A stretch of 64,000 nucleotides of DNA. It comes from CAZQKW01 sp964594075 (lineage in GTDB: Bacteria; Desulfobacterota; WTBG01; CAIYCZ01). Positions 8,427-16,839 of the stretch are shown here, in pieces (the first letter of the stretch is position 1; every line of letters starts with the position of its first letter). Where the stretch lies: positions 68,674 through 132,673 of the forward strand of contig CAZQKW010000002.1 in assembly GCA_964594075.1 (NCBI GenBank), in the 5' to 3' direction. The notes beneath the pieces were generated by a model. That model did no database searches and was not told where the DNA came from. It saw only the letters and a list, made by a program, of their open reading frames with translations. Both the position numbers and the translations under genes were made by a program.

Positions 8427-9758
8427 TTATTCAGAAACTGCCTCTTCTGCGGCAGCAGTGGTTTCTTTGCGAACAGTACCTGCCAATGCCATATAAACAA
8501 TTTCGGTAATGTCTCTCATGGTAAGCGGTGCGTTCATCGCCTGAATGCCTACCTGTAGTCCCTGATAGCAGAACGGGCAGGCTGATACCAGTTCAGTAGC
8601 GCCTGTAGCCAGCGCATCGCTGATGCGCTTCTGGGATATTTTATTTTGCATGTCTGGATAGCCGGCCTTCAGTCCACCGCCTGCGCCGCAACAACGCGAA
8701 AACTCTCGGGAACGTTCCATCTCAACAAACTGTATGCCAGGAATGCTCTTCAATACTTGGCGCGGCGCCTCAAACACACCGCCATGTCTGCCCAAATGAC
8801 ACGGATCATGGTAGGTAACCTTCATCTTAACTTCATGTTTCAATTCAAGTTTGCCGGCTTTGATGAGATCTACCAGATATTCAGCCGTATGCTTAATGTC
8901 AAAGTTCATGCCGCCAATCTTGGCATAGTCTTCCTTAATGGTTTTGAAGCAGCCAGCGCACGAGGTAACCAGCACGTTAATGCCCAGCTCATTAAACTGC
9001 TTGATGTTTTCTTTGGCGATTGTTTCAAACGACCCATAATCTCCCATGCGCAAAAGCACACTTCCACAGCAGCGCTCCTTATTGCCCAGAATGCCAAAGT
9101 CAGTGCCGGAATATTCAAAAATGTTGACGGTATTTATAGCAACTTCCTCAACATTCACATCATAAGAACCGGTACAGCCTACAAAATAGAGCACCTCAGC
9201 CTTGTCCCTGCTTAAATCTTTTGGTTCTTCCTTAATTCTCTTCTTCTTTTTGGCAACCCTCGTCCACCGCGCCCGCGAGCTGCGCGGCTGCCGCCACGGA
9301 TTATCATACGACTTTACGCTCGTAACAAGATCTTTTTGTGATTCAAGAGGCCCATAACCTGCTTCAACAAAAGAGCGCCGGATAGCTTCCCAGAGCTCAA
9401 CGGTATCAATGCCAACCGGACATACAAAATGACATTGTTTACAGGTGCTGCACTCATACAGATCTGCAACTATCCGCTTAATCTCTTCTTCCTTCAGCGG
9501 TTTCCTGCCTAATAATTTACCTAAAAAACCATCCGGCCTCAACAATCCATATTGTCGTTTCACAATACTCCTAAAATCATATGCTCTGCCGCGCGGGTTA
9601 ATAGGTTCCCGCTTATCTTGCTCATATGCCGGACACCAGTTTGCACATTCTCCGCAGCGTGTGCAGGCATCAAGTTCCAGCAATTGTCTCATGCTGAGAT
9701 TTTCCACCTTAATTTCTCGTGCAGTTAACTGCTTATCTATTTTTTCCTCGTTCTCCAT
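8427..9758 (-). CDS. HdrD/DsrK-like (Fe-S) protein with two CCG domains
   Basis: A 443-residue cytoplasmic-side iron-sulfur protein of the HdrD/DsrK/TmcB/GlpC type. Two N-terminal [4Fe-4S] motifs are visible: CTRCGECANWCP near residue 32 and CSTCKQCHFVCP near 99. Two cysteine-rich CCG domains follow: one ending CCGSVLLRMGDYGS with CAGCFKTI, the second with CHLGR, CCGAGGG and CPFCYQGL. CCG pairs hold the noncubane cluster that carries out disulfide/thiol chemistry in HdrB/HdrD. The tail is acidic and alanine-rich. The gene follows a membrane cytochrome b-like gene by about 30 bases, so the two form an HdrDE- or DsrMK-like membrane complex linking a quinone pool to a thiol or disulfide substrate (inference). 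Confidence 0.9.
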   Translation of the reverse strand: MENEEKIDKQLTAREIKVENLSMRQLLELDACTRCGECANWCPAYEQDKREPINPRGRAYDFRSIVKRQYGLLRPDGFLGKLLGRKPLKEEEIKRIVADLYECSTCKQCHFVCPVGIDTVELWEAIRRSFVEAGYGPLESQKDLVTSVKSYDNPWRQPRSSRARWTRVAKKKKRIKEEPKDLSRDKAEVLYFVGCTGSYDVNVEEVAINTVNIFEYSGTDFGILGNKERCCGSVLLRMGDYGSFETIAKENIKQFNELGINVLVTSCAGCFKTIKEDYAKIGGMNFDIKHTAEYLVDLIKAGKLELKHEVKMKVTYHDPCHLGRHGGVFEAPRQVLKSIPGIQFVEMERSREFSRCCGAGGGLKAGYPDMQNKISQKRISDALATGATELVSACPFCYQGLQVGIQAMNAPLTMRDITEIVYMALAGTVRKETTAAAEEAVSE

Positions 9759-9790
9759 GAGCTTTCTCCTTTTCGTTTGTCAGAATTACT

Positions 9791-10594
9791 TTAACTGCGG
9801 GATAATGAATACTGAGCAGAAGCGTCGGATTCGTGCCTTCCCCGTTTCTCAGAGGCATCAAGCAGTATTTCAATCGGACTTGCGAATGCATGCCACATTT
9901 TTCCGAACGGGATGATGGCAATCAAAAACAGCGCCACCAGACCATGAATCCAGACAAACAGCCTGTAATTCAGAGCCGGTATTCCCAGCGCCGCAAAAAG
10001 TTTGGCAAAAAGGAGGCCGGTAAATGAATATATTGCATCAGGCGAACCAGAAGAAGCCATAAGACGAAACGCCTCGGCAATAAAACCGCTTAATGAAATA
10101 ATCAACAGCAAGGTTAGAGAGACCGTGTCTTTTAAAATATTATCAAGCTGTGCTGATTTAACAACATATCTGCGTATGAATGCTATTATCAGTCCAATAA
10201 GAAGCATAGTGCCAAATACTTCGCCCCAGACATCTAAAATCAACTTGCCGCCGTTGTTAAAAAATATCCGCACCAATTCAGAATCAGCAGGCATAATATC
10301 TGCGAGAAAAGCCTCCCAGGCAGTCAACGCAAAAAGCCCCATAAAACCAATAAAAATGCAGAAATGCATCACCCACCGAATGAAGCTGAATTTAATAATC
10401 TGCAATTGCAGGATAACATTAATTATGAATGCCCTCACCAATGCCACAACGCTCACTTTGTGGTACAAGCTTTTGGCTTTACCTTTGCGCCAGAGCGAAA
10501 GCGTTACAAAAACGCCGCCAAAGAAGAAAATAAAGGTGATAACTGTCAGCATATACAATGCAAATGTCGCTTCAAAATATAAATAATGTTTCAT
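9791..10594 (-). CDS. Membrane cytochrome b-like subunit (HdrE/DsrM/NarI type)
   Basis: 267 residues with about six hydrophobic segments: YMLTVITFIFFFGGVFVTLSLW near residue 14, FIINVILQL near 54, a WVMHFCIFIGFMGLFALTAWEAF span near 75, VFGTMLLIGLIIAFIRRY near 130, TVSLTLLLIISLSGFIAEAF near 158, and WIHGLVALFLIAIIPFGKMWHAF near 213. The histidines in WVMHF, WIHG and KMWHAF sit where heme b ligands lie in HdrE/NarI-type subunits. It would oxidise or reduce quinone and pass electrons to the HdrD-like protein encoded immediately downstream. The C-terminus has a polar, charged tail. Substrate and direction cannot be told. Confidence 0.85.
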   Translation of the reverse strand: MKHYLYFEATFALYMLTVITFIFFFGGVFVTLSLWRKGKAKSLYHKVSVVALVRAFIINVILQLQIIKFSFIRWVMHFCIFIGFMGLFALTAWEAFLADIMPADSELVRIFFNNGGKLILDVWGEVFGTMLLIGLIIAFIRRYVVKSAQLDNILKDTVSLTLLLIISLSGFIAEAFRLMASSGSPDAIYSFTGLLFAKLFAALGIPALNYRLFVWIHGLVALFLIAIIPFGKMWHAFASPIEILLDASEKRGRHESDASAQYSLSRS

Positions 10595-10641
10595 GCGACC
10601 TCCCCTTTTTAAATTCTTATTATTATTATTTTATTCACGAT

Positions 10642-11823
10642 CTATGAGACATTTAATCTGTTAGCCTTAATTCTAAAGTAAATTGATAAATAGTCAGCCG
10701 TTAACTTTTTTAGATAGGTAAATAACTCTTCTGCTTCTGCAGTTGCGTCTTCGTTCATATAGGAGATTTTCTTTACATTTCGCAGCAGCGTGGTGACCCT
10801 TTGCGCTGAATTTATTAAATCTTCTGCTTCCCATGAGGAAACAGAGCTGATGTATTGATCAAACTCCGACGTGCGAATACGCGACCAGATTGCTTCTAAA
10901 AAAACTCTTATTTTCCCCGGATCGTAAACCTTTCGGCCAATAGGCCAGTAACACGGTAGGCGCTCAAGTGCAAGAGCAACAATTCGCGCATTGCTAATTT
11001 CGCCACGCAATTTCTCAATCTGCCTTACATTGCACCACGCATCGGGACAGGAGTCTTGCATTAACCGGGTTGGCTGTTGCCTGTAGCTGCCAGAGCACAG
11101 TGCTTCAAATACTATCCTATTCGCTGCAGCATAATGCGGATGTTCAAAATGCGGACCAAAAAGATATAAGACTCCCTTTCCCATACGCTTGCGCGCTATT
11201 GCCACGTTGCCGATAAGGGTCTTGACTGCAAGCGTTTTATCAACCAGAAATTCTGTCTCTCGAGTAAAACTGCTATAGACACCAAGCACCTCGATATCAT
11301 CTGAAGCAGTCATTGCCGGCCCGCCATAAAGAGGCGCTGCTATTTCATCACCTGCACAGGAAAAACCGCCAACTACCCTCACCATCACTGCTTCTCTTAC
11401 CGGATGAAATATATACTGGCAGCCGTATTGAGTACAATATTTTTCCGCCATTTTCCGGGGAGCCGGCACGTTACTGGTGAGATTTGTTATACGCGATGTG
11501 ACAAAATTGAAAAGGTTCAACGGCGCGCGAGATGACTTGAGTGGTAAATAGGCTCCCGCACATGAACCTATATAGACACCGCCTGATGCTATAAAATTTC
11601 TAAGATGCTGCGCCCCCTCTTGTCCAAGTCCTTCAGCTATGGCAAATGTATCGCCGCCTGATACCAACAGCGCATCAACTTGATCCAGACCTTTTTGGGC
11701 TATATAGGAAGTATCAACAAATTTGACAGAATAAATGCTGTTACGTTCAAATATATCCGCAAACCAAGTCCAGGAATGTGAAGCACCGGAACCAACATAC
11801 ACACCTATTTCAGGCCATATCAT
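10642..11823 (-). CDS. BPL-N domain (biotin-protein-ligase N-terminal/GATase-like) protein
   Basis: 393 residues. The first about 240 form a class-I glutamine-amidotransferase-like domain of the BPL-N type: IGVYVGSGASHSWTWFADIF at the start, DALLVSGGDTFAIAEGL near 50, and the nucleophile elbow GVYIGSCAGAYLPL near residue 82-95 with Cys in GSCAGAY, ending in GKGVLYLFGPHFEHP near 218 with the usual His. The C-terminal 150 residues are helical and unrecognised (RIEKLRGE..., ISYMNEDATAEAEELFTYLKKL). No biotin ligase catalytic domain is present, so biotin ligation is not implied. It lies upstream of the HdrE-like gene on the same strand with a 47-base gap, and has its own palindrome-bearing promoter region. 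Confidence 0.75.
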   Translation of the reverse strand: MIWPEIGVYVGSGASHSWTWFADIFERNSIYSVKFVDTSYIAQKGLDQVDALLVSGGDTFAIAEGLGQEGAQHLRNFIASGGVYIGSCAGAYLPLKSSRAPLNLFNFVTSRITNLTSNVPAPRKMAEKYCTQYGCQYIFHPVREAVMVRVVGGFSCAGDEIAAPLYGGPAMTASDDIEVLGVYSSFTRETEFLVDKTLAVKTLIGNVAIARKRMGKGVLYLFGPHFEHPHYAAANRIVFEALCSGSYRQQPTRLMQDSCPDAWCNVRQIEKLRGEISNARIVALALERLPCYWPIGRKVYDPGKIRVFLEAIWSRIRTSEFDQYISSVSSWEAEDLINSAQRVTTLLRNVKKISYMNEDATAEAEELFTYLKKLTADYLSIYFRIKANRLNVS

Positions 11824-11849
11824 ACAACCGTAAAATTCATTGATAATTT

Positions 11850-11867
11850 ATGAGTATACTCATTATA
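11850..11867 (-). promoter_or_regulatory. 14-bp perfect palindrome overlapping a -10 box
   Basis: ATGAGTATACTCAT at 11850-11863 is a perfect 14-bp palindrome. On the minus strand it directly follows and overlaps TATAAT (11862-11867), a consensus -10 element, 27 bases upstream of the BPL-N-like gene start. A site at this place would block transcription initiation, as expected for a repressor operator. No good -35 element is seen 17 bases upstream. The binding protein is unknown. Confidence 0.45.
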
Positions 11868-11955
11868 TTTATTGATAACATATCCACTAGTTAGGCTCAA
11901 GCAAAAAATCCGGTGCTGTATCGTTACCAGTGATTATTTTGCGTGCAGCATAGCG

Positions 11956-13308
11956 TTAGCCTTTTTCTTTTAAGGTCTTTGCCAGAATCTCTGAGGGAAA
12001 GGCAAAGAGCCTCGGAATTAATTCCTGCACAATGTCCGGCCGTTCAGCCATTACCTGGGGCATAATTTTTTGCATGGCAGCACCGATGAGCCGGACGGCG
12101 GTATACGGATTGAAAGTGGGCGGGAATGGATCTTTGAGAAGCCCGAAAATATAATCAATAATGTCCTGACGCGGAAACATATACGCAACGCCAAAAACTT
12201 CCAGATACCCTTGATAATCATATTGTTTAATATACGTATTTAGCCACCAGTCGCAATATTCATCTATCGCGCGCTGAGCAACGCCAAGCTGATACTCTTT
12301 AAGCGCTGCTGCGACTGCAAGACCGCCCTTCCATCCGGTAATCATCGCACCCAGGCATTCCAGTTCTTGGCAGGAAGCAGCATCACCCAGCACCAGAACA
12401 TTGTTTTTAAACGGCTTTATTATGGGCGAATAAATATGCTCAATTGCGGCAAATTCCCGTGTCTTCTTCGCCTTCTTAAAACTGATGGCAAACCGGGAAT
12501 CAGTCATCAACTTCTCTGCGGCGACATTTAAATCAAGGGAGCTTTCAAAAGTCAAAAACAACGCATTCCATTCATCTCCTTCTGGCCGGGGCAGACAGAA
12601 TATGTACACCGGCATCTCATCAACGAAGCCGACTCCGGTCAAGATCACATCATCCCGCGTTTTTCGCGGATCAAATCCCTTTACAAAAAAGGACTTTACA
12701 TAAATATTTGCAATGTGCTTTCGGTCGTGGTTAAAACCAAGCTTCTGAACAACACGCGAGTTGGTCCCATCAGCCGCGATCACAAATGAGCTGTGAATCT
12801 GTTTTCCTCCGGCAATGGTAATTACTTCCGGACCAGCCCAGGTGATGTCAGTGAATTCAGTATTTTCACATATATCAACGCCATATTTCTGGGTCTCTTT
12901 GAGCAAATCTGCCAGTAACATTTCCTTATCATACACCAGTGCTATCGGCGCTTTAACCATGCCAGGTAGAGGTGGCGCATATCCTTCAGGGTAGCCAAAA
13001 TGAATATTATTCATGAGCGGTGACACAAGATACCAGTCATAAAGATTTTTAATGGGACCGCTGTAGGGGAAGCTGAGCCCTACATTGGGAAAGCAAAATC
13101 TTCTGTCGCGTTCATTATAATGGAAAAGATTTCCAAAAAAATACTCATTGGGCGGTAATAACGATTGACCGCATGTTCGCCCTATGACCGACACTTTTTC
13201 CTTTCTTTCCAGCACCGCAACACTGAATCCATTTTCTGCAACAGCCCGTGCAGCTAACAATCCTGCAGGTCCGGCACCTACAACCACGACATCATAACGT
13301 TCTTTCAT
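11956..13308 (-). CDS. GGR-family FAD-dependent oxidoreductase (Cys type), paralog 1
   Basis: About 450 residues of the geranylgeranyl-reductase/FixC flavoprotein family. The N-terminal FAD motif DVVVVGAGPAGLLAARAV (residues 6-23), the ERKEK strand end, the VIAADGTNSRVVQ motif near 177 and VLGDAASCQELECLGAMITGWKGG near 290 give the expected FAD-binding layout. Residue 46 is Cys (GRTCG), matching the position of the redox-active Cys of archaeal GGRs. Start at 13308 chosen: AAGGAGA precedes this ATG; the longer frame to 13347 lacks one. It is divergent from ubiD across a 287-base promoter region. Substrate unknown: alkene or ring reduction, or oxidation, are all possible. One of five paralogs in this window. 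Confidence 0.86.
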   Translation of the reverse strand: MKERYDVVVVGAGPAGLLAARAVAENGFSVAVLERKEKVSVIGRTCGQSLLPPNEYFFGNLFHYNERDRRFCFPNVGLSFPYSGPIKNLYDWYLVSPLMNNIHFGYPEGYAPPLPGMVKAPIALVYDKEMLLADLLKETQKYGVDICENTEFTDITWAGPEVITIAGGKQIHSSFVIAADGTNSRVVQKLGFNHDRKHIANIYVKSFFVKGFDPRKTRDDVILTGVGFVDEMPVYIFCLPRPEGDEWNALFLTFESSLDLNVAAEKLMTDSRFAISFKKAKKTREFAAIEHIYSPIIKPFKNNVLVLGDAASCQELECLGAMITGWKGGLAVAAALKEYQLGVAQRAIDEYCDWWLNTYIKQYDYQGYLEVFGVAYMFPRQDIIDYIFGLLKDPFPPTFNPYTAVRLIGAAMQKIMPQVMAERPDIVQELIPRLFAFPSEILAKTLKEKG

Positions 13309-13595
13309 AAATGAATCTCCTTCCTCTGTCCTCAATATTGACGGCAATGATTAGCAACTGAGATTACATGCGATTCCTCTGGGAAACGCTTGGTCTTCAT
13401 ATTCATTTACGTTTTTTTTTAAAACATTTTTACCGCACCCATTGCTCTTTTTTGCATAGGTTGCACATCAGGCTTTTGATTCCGTGACGTTATCCATATT
13501 GCATTCTCAATGGCGCTATTGTATGCTGATTAACAAGGTTTTGACAAGACATTTGATAGCAACAGGGGTCAAGAATTTTTTTCCAATACGACAAC
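13309..13595. promoter_or_regulatory. Divergent intergenic region between GGR-like gene and ubiD
   Basis: 287 bases separate the two divergent starts, so promoters for both must lie here. A TTGACA hexamer at 13541-13546 faces ubiD, but no matching -10 is seen at 16-18 bases. A T-run/A-run stretch at about 13411-13430 is AT-rich. No inverted repeat like the tetR-upstream operators was found. Confidence 0.4.
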
Positions 13596-14981
13596 ATGGG
13601 GAAATATATGCAAAGCACACTCAGGACCTTCCTTAAAGAAATCAATGAACATATTCTCCACATCACAAAACCGGTTGATCCGCTGACTCAAGTAGGCGAT
13701 TTATGCTCCCAGATCAAACAGCCTGTAATGTTTGAAAATATCCAACGCTATCCCGGGTGGAAAATTTGTGATTTGTTAGTATGCGACCGGCATAGACAGG
13801 CTATTGCCTTAAAAACAACCCCAGGCAATGTTGTTGCCCATCTTGCAAAAATGATAAACAAGGGTCCGGGAAAAACCAGATTAGTTAAAACAGGGCCAGT
13901 TAAAGCAAAAAAGCTGAGCGGTAAACAGGCTCTTTTCACAAAAATTCCCATTTGCATCCACAGCCCGTATGATGGCGGTCCGTATATCGGCTCTGGTATG
14001 TGTGTGGTAAGAGATCCGGACACCGGCCACCAGAATGTAGCAATACATAGAATTCATATTAAAGGGCCATCGCACGCTGCGGTGTCATTATTCTCGCCGC
14101 ATAGTAAAGCAATACTGCAGAAGTACGCTGAAAGAAAGCAATCAGCCCCAATGGCAGTGGTGATCGGGCATCATCCATGTTTTGAAATTGCCACGAACTA
14201 TTTTGGACCGCACGACACCTGGCATGAGCACGAGCTTGCCGCAACACTGCTTGATGAGACGATTGAAATGGTGCGCTGCGAACATTCTGATATTGTCGTT
14301 CCAGCACACGCAGAAATAATACTTGAGTGTGAAATTAAGCCTGGTGCTACTGAAATGGAAGGTCCATTTGCTGAGTTTCACAACTATTATGCATCAGAGC
14401 CGTCCCCAAAGCCGCGGCTTGACCTTAAATCAATTACCATGCGCCAAGATGCCATTTACCGCCATCTCAACGCAACACCTTACACCGACCACCAACCGCT
14501 GGCAGTCCTGCCCAGCGAGGCACGCCTGTTTGATCAGCTCACGCGCAGAGGTTATCAAATTAACGACGTGTTTATTCCTCCCTGGGGCGGTCTTTTTGTA
14601 ACAATCATTCAAATGAAGGCACTTGTTGAGGAGCAGGTTCGCGAAGCCCTCTTGACGACCCTGTTTAGCCCGGCACTGTTATTTACCAAAATTGCAATAG
14701 CAGTTGATGATGATATTGATATTTATGATGCGCAAGACATTATCTATGCGTTGGGGACCAGGGTAAATCCAGTGAAAGATATAATGCAGATACATAGTAC
14801 TCAGGGCATCCCGTATGATCTTTCACTTCCATTGATACCGGAAGCGCCACCGTTGCGAACCGGGGGAAAACTTGCCGTAGATGCCACCAAGCCGCCATTA
14901 GCTAAAAAAGAATTACGCGAAAAATTAAAGCGACCAAATAAGCAGGGGTGGGGAAAGGCCAGGCTAAAGGATTTTATTTAA
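13596..14981 (+). CDS. UbiD family (prenylated-FMN) decarboxylase
   Basis: 461 residues, the normal UbiD length. Family landmarks are visible: the N-terminal LTQVGDLCSQI, PVMFENIQRYPGW near 48, GPYIGSGMCVVRDPDTGHQNVAIHRIHIKG near 128, PMAVVIGHHP near 186, the acidic PAHAEIILECEI near 235 and GPFAEFHNYY near 253, followed by TPYTDHQPLAVLPSEARL near 300. These carry the Arg/Glu catalytic residues of the prFMN-dependent reversible decarboxylases that act on hydroxybenzoates, phthalates and acrylic acids. No ubiX-like prenyltransferase is in the window, so prFMN must come from elsewhere. Start 13596 or the internal ATG 13608 (GGGGAA before it) are both possible. It is the only plus-strand gene between 2.6 and 27 kb; substrate unknown, aromatic carboxylate likely. 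Confidence 0.93.
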   Translation: MGKYMQSTLRTFLKEINEHILHITKPVDPLTQVGDLCSQIKQPVMFENIQRYPGWKICDLLVCDRHRQAIALKTTPGNVVAHLAKMINKGPGKTRLVKTGPVKAKKLSGKQALFTKIPICIHSPYDGGPYIGSGMCVVRDPDTGHQNVAIHRIHIKGPSHAAVSLFSPHSKAILQKYAERKQSAPMAVVIGHHPCFEIATNYFGPHDTWHEHELAATLLDETIEMVRCEHSDIVVPAHAEIILECEIKPGATEMEGPFAEFHNYYASEPSPKPRLDLKSITMRQDAIYRHLNATPYTDHQPLAVLPSEARLFDQLTRRGYQINDVFIPPWGGLFVTIIQMKALVEEQVREALLTTLFSPALLFTKIAIAVDDDIDIYDAQDIIYALGTRVNPVKDIMQIHSTQGIPYDLSLPLIPEAPPLRTGGKLAVDATKPPLAKKELREKLKRPNKQGWGKARLKDFI

Positions 14982-15048
14982 CTGGCAGATGACGGAATAC
15001 TGAGTGCAACATAATTGGTAAAAATGTGCATGAACCGCCTTTTACTCC

Positions 15049-16770
15049 TTATTTTTTTTTCACATCAACCGGTGCCATACCACACATCTGCCGTAATCCA
15101 TTAATCGCATCTGCAATTTGCTGAGGCATATTTTCAAGCTCTTCTTGGGTAAAAACCGAACGCCCAGGCGCACAGACGCCATTCGGGTCAAGCACCTTTC
15201 TAAATTTTCTCAGCAAAAGATGAACGTTGGGACCCATTTCGGGGAAAAATGAGGTAAGCGGTTCCAGCGAGGCGCCAAATCCGGTAACTCCCGGACCAAT
15301 CTTTTGGGCGAAGGTCTGCCCATGGCTAAACATCATGAGTTGCTGGGCCTTCTGCAATAATTGAGGATTCATGCCGTCAGGATACACATCGGCTTCGGTA
15401 AAGAAATTTCTCCCAACCGGGTCAGAGGCATACATAAAGGGCGTATTGTCAACACCCCCGCGATCAGTTACATAGGTTTCCCCAATAGCATTTATTGCTG
15501 CAGTCCAGATATTTTGTGCGTCTTTACCGATCTCGGCTACCCCGCTGCAAAACCACGTATCAAGATAAAAATGCCGCGACATCCGATAACCGCATACATG
15601 TCTGATGCAATCAAGATTCCAGGGGCTGAGCGCTTCCAGTACTTCTGATTTATAATCAGCGCAGAGCAGCGTGCCTCCATATTGTTGGGCAATGTCGCGT
15701 ATGACTTTCTCCTCGTAATCAAGTTGTTTGTCAGAAGTAATACCCATACTGATTATATAAAGATTGTATGGCGGGAAAAATTTATCGGCAACCCACTTAA
15801 GCGTCTGTTCTTGTGTTGCAGAACAATAATACACATTGTAAATACCGGTAGCATTTAACCCAATGCCAATTCCGGCATGGGAGACTTCGCGCAACGCCGC
15901 TATTTGATGATCAATGTCAGGAAATTCGACCCAGTGGAGGCGGTGGTTTTCAGGCGGTGGTGCATGGTCAAACCGATCATCGCGGTAATTGCGAATGCAT
16001 GGCCTTCCTGCTTCAGGTTCTGGAAGGGCCGCACCACCAGGCCAAGGATACAGCTTAATGGAAACTTCGGCCAGAATACCATTACTGCCGGCACTGCCGC
16101 GAAAAAGGCTGAAAAGGTCTGGACCCGGCGCATATTCCCAGAAATCATCCATACCCTCATTCGCATGCGAGCCGGTTTTTAGTATCTCGCCGTCAGGAAG
16201 CACCACGGTAAAACCAACTATGTTTTTATCTAAAGTTCCATATTTTTTGCTGGTCTGCCAGATACCCGCAAGAACCGCCTGGGAGGCTATTTTACACAGA
16301 GAGGTCGCCAGTGGCGTCCCCCCATTCCATAATCCTCGCTTCATGGCTTCAGCTTGCACCTGGCCATAATCTGTATAGGGCTGCACCCGCATGGTCATTG
16401 CCTCTTCGTCTATGGCAAGAATTTTGTCCATCCGACTGAAATGAATGCAGATCGTTGGATCCTGCGTCGTGGGCATATTTGCAATGCCGAGCTGGCCATT
16501 TGTCATGGGAATGAAAGGTATCTTGAAGGTATTGGCAACCTTCACGATACGTTGTATTTCTGCTGTTGTTGCAGGCAATACGATACAGGCAGGTATGTTT
16601 GAAGGATCTTTTGCGTGCTTCTTTAAAAATCCAGTAATGTCTATACCGAAGCGGCTATATGTTTCAATAATAGCGCGATCAGCCGATATATTTTCCTTTC
16701 CGACAATGGCTTCAAGACTTTGATATACGTCCTGAGGAATTTTATTGGGAACAACACGCTGGTTCTGCAT
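15049..16770 (-). CDS. VAO/PCMH-type FAD-binding oxidoreductase (GlcD-like) A
   Basis: About 573 residues. The FAD-binding PCMH domain spans roughly residues 45-235: PACIVLPATTAEIQRIVKVANTFKIPFIPMTNG, VQPYTDYGQVQAEAMKRGLWNGG, and GSAGSNGILAEVSIKLYPWPGG. The C-terminal FAD-oxidase cap ends VLDPNGVCAPGRSVF, the classical KxxxDPNGxxxPGK signature in variant form. Members oxidise alcohols, hydroxy acids or para-alkylphenols (4-cresol dehydrogenase, vanillyl-alcohol oxidase, glycolate oxidase). It lies downstream of a second FAD oxidase and an AOR in the TetR operon; the pair could be two subunits or two steps. ATG 16773 directly precedes ATG 16770 and either could start. Confidence 0.88.
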   Translation of the reverse strand: MQNQRVVPNKIPQDVYQSLEAIVGKENISADRAIIETYSRFGIDITGFLKKHAKDPSNIPACIVLPATTAEIQRIVKVANTFKIPFIPMTNGQLGIANMPTTQDPTICIHFSRMDKILAIDEEAMTMRVQPYTDYGQVQAEAMKRGLWNGGTPLATSLCKIASQAVLAGIWQTSKKYGTLDKNIVGFTVVLPDGEILKTGSHANEGMDDFWEYAPGPDLFSLFRGSAGSNGILAEVSIKLYPWPGGAALPEPEAGRPCIRNYRDDRFDHAPPPENHRLHWVEFPDIDHQIAALREVSHAGIGIGLNATGIYNVYYCSATQEQTLKWVADKFFPPYNLYIISMGITSDKQLDYEEKVIRDIAQQYGGTLLCADYKSEVLEALSPWNLDCIRHVCGYRMSRHFYLDTWFCSGVAEIGKDAQNIWTAAINAIGETYVTDRGGVDNTPFMYASDPVGRNFFTEADVYPDGMNPQLLQKAQQLMMFSHGQTFAQKIGPGVTGFGASLEPLTSFFPEMGPNVHLLLRKFRKVLDPNGVCAPGRSVFTQEELENMPQQIADAINGLRQMCGMAPVDVKKK

Positions 16771-16839
16771 CATGATTATTACCCAAAAAAGGCATTAGTA
16801 CCATGGTGAATACCGACGGCGATCAGCTACAGGGTTATA

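Noticed and set aside
8646..9215. Plus-strand 189-residue frame inside the HdrD-like gene
   Set aside because: It is the shadow of a gene with clear FeS and CCG motifs on the other strand.
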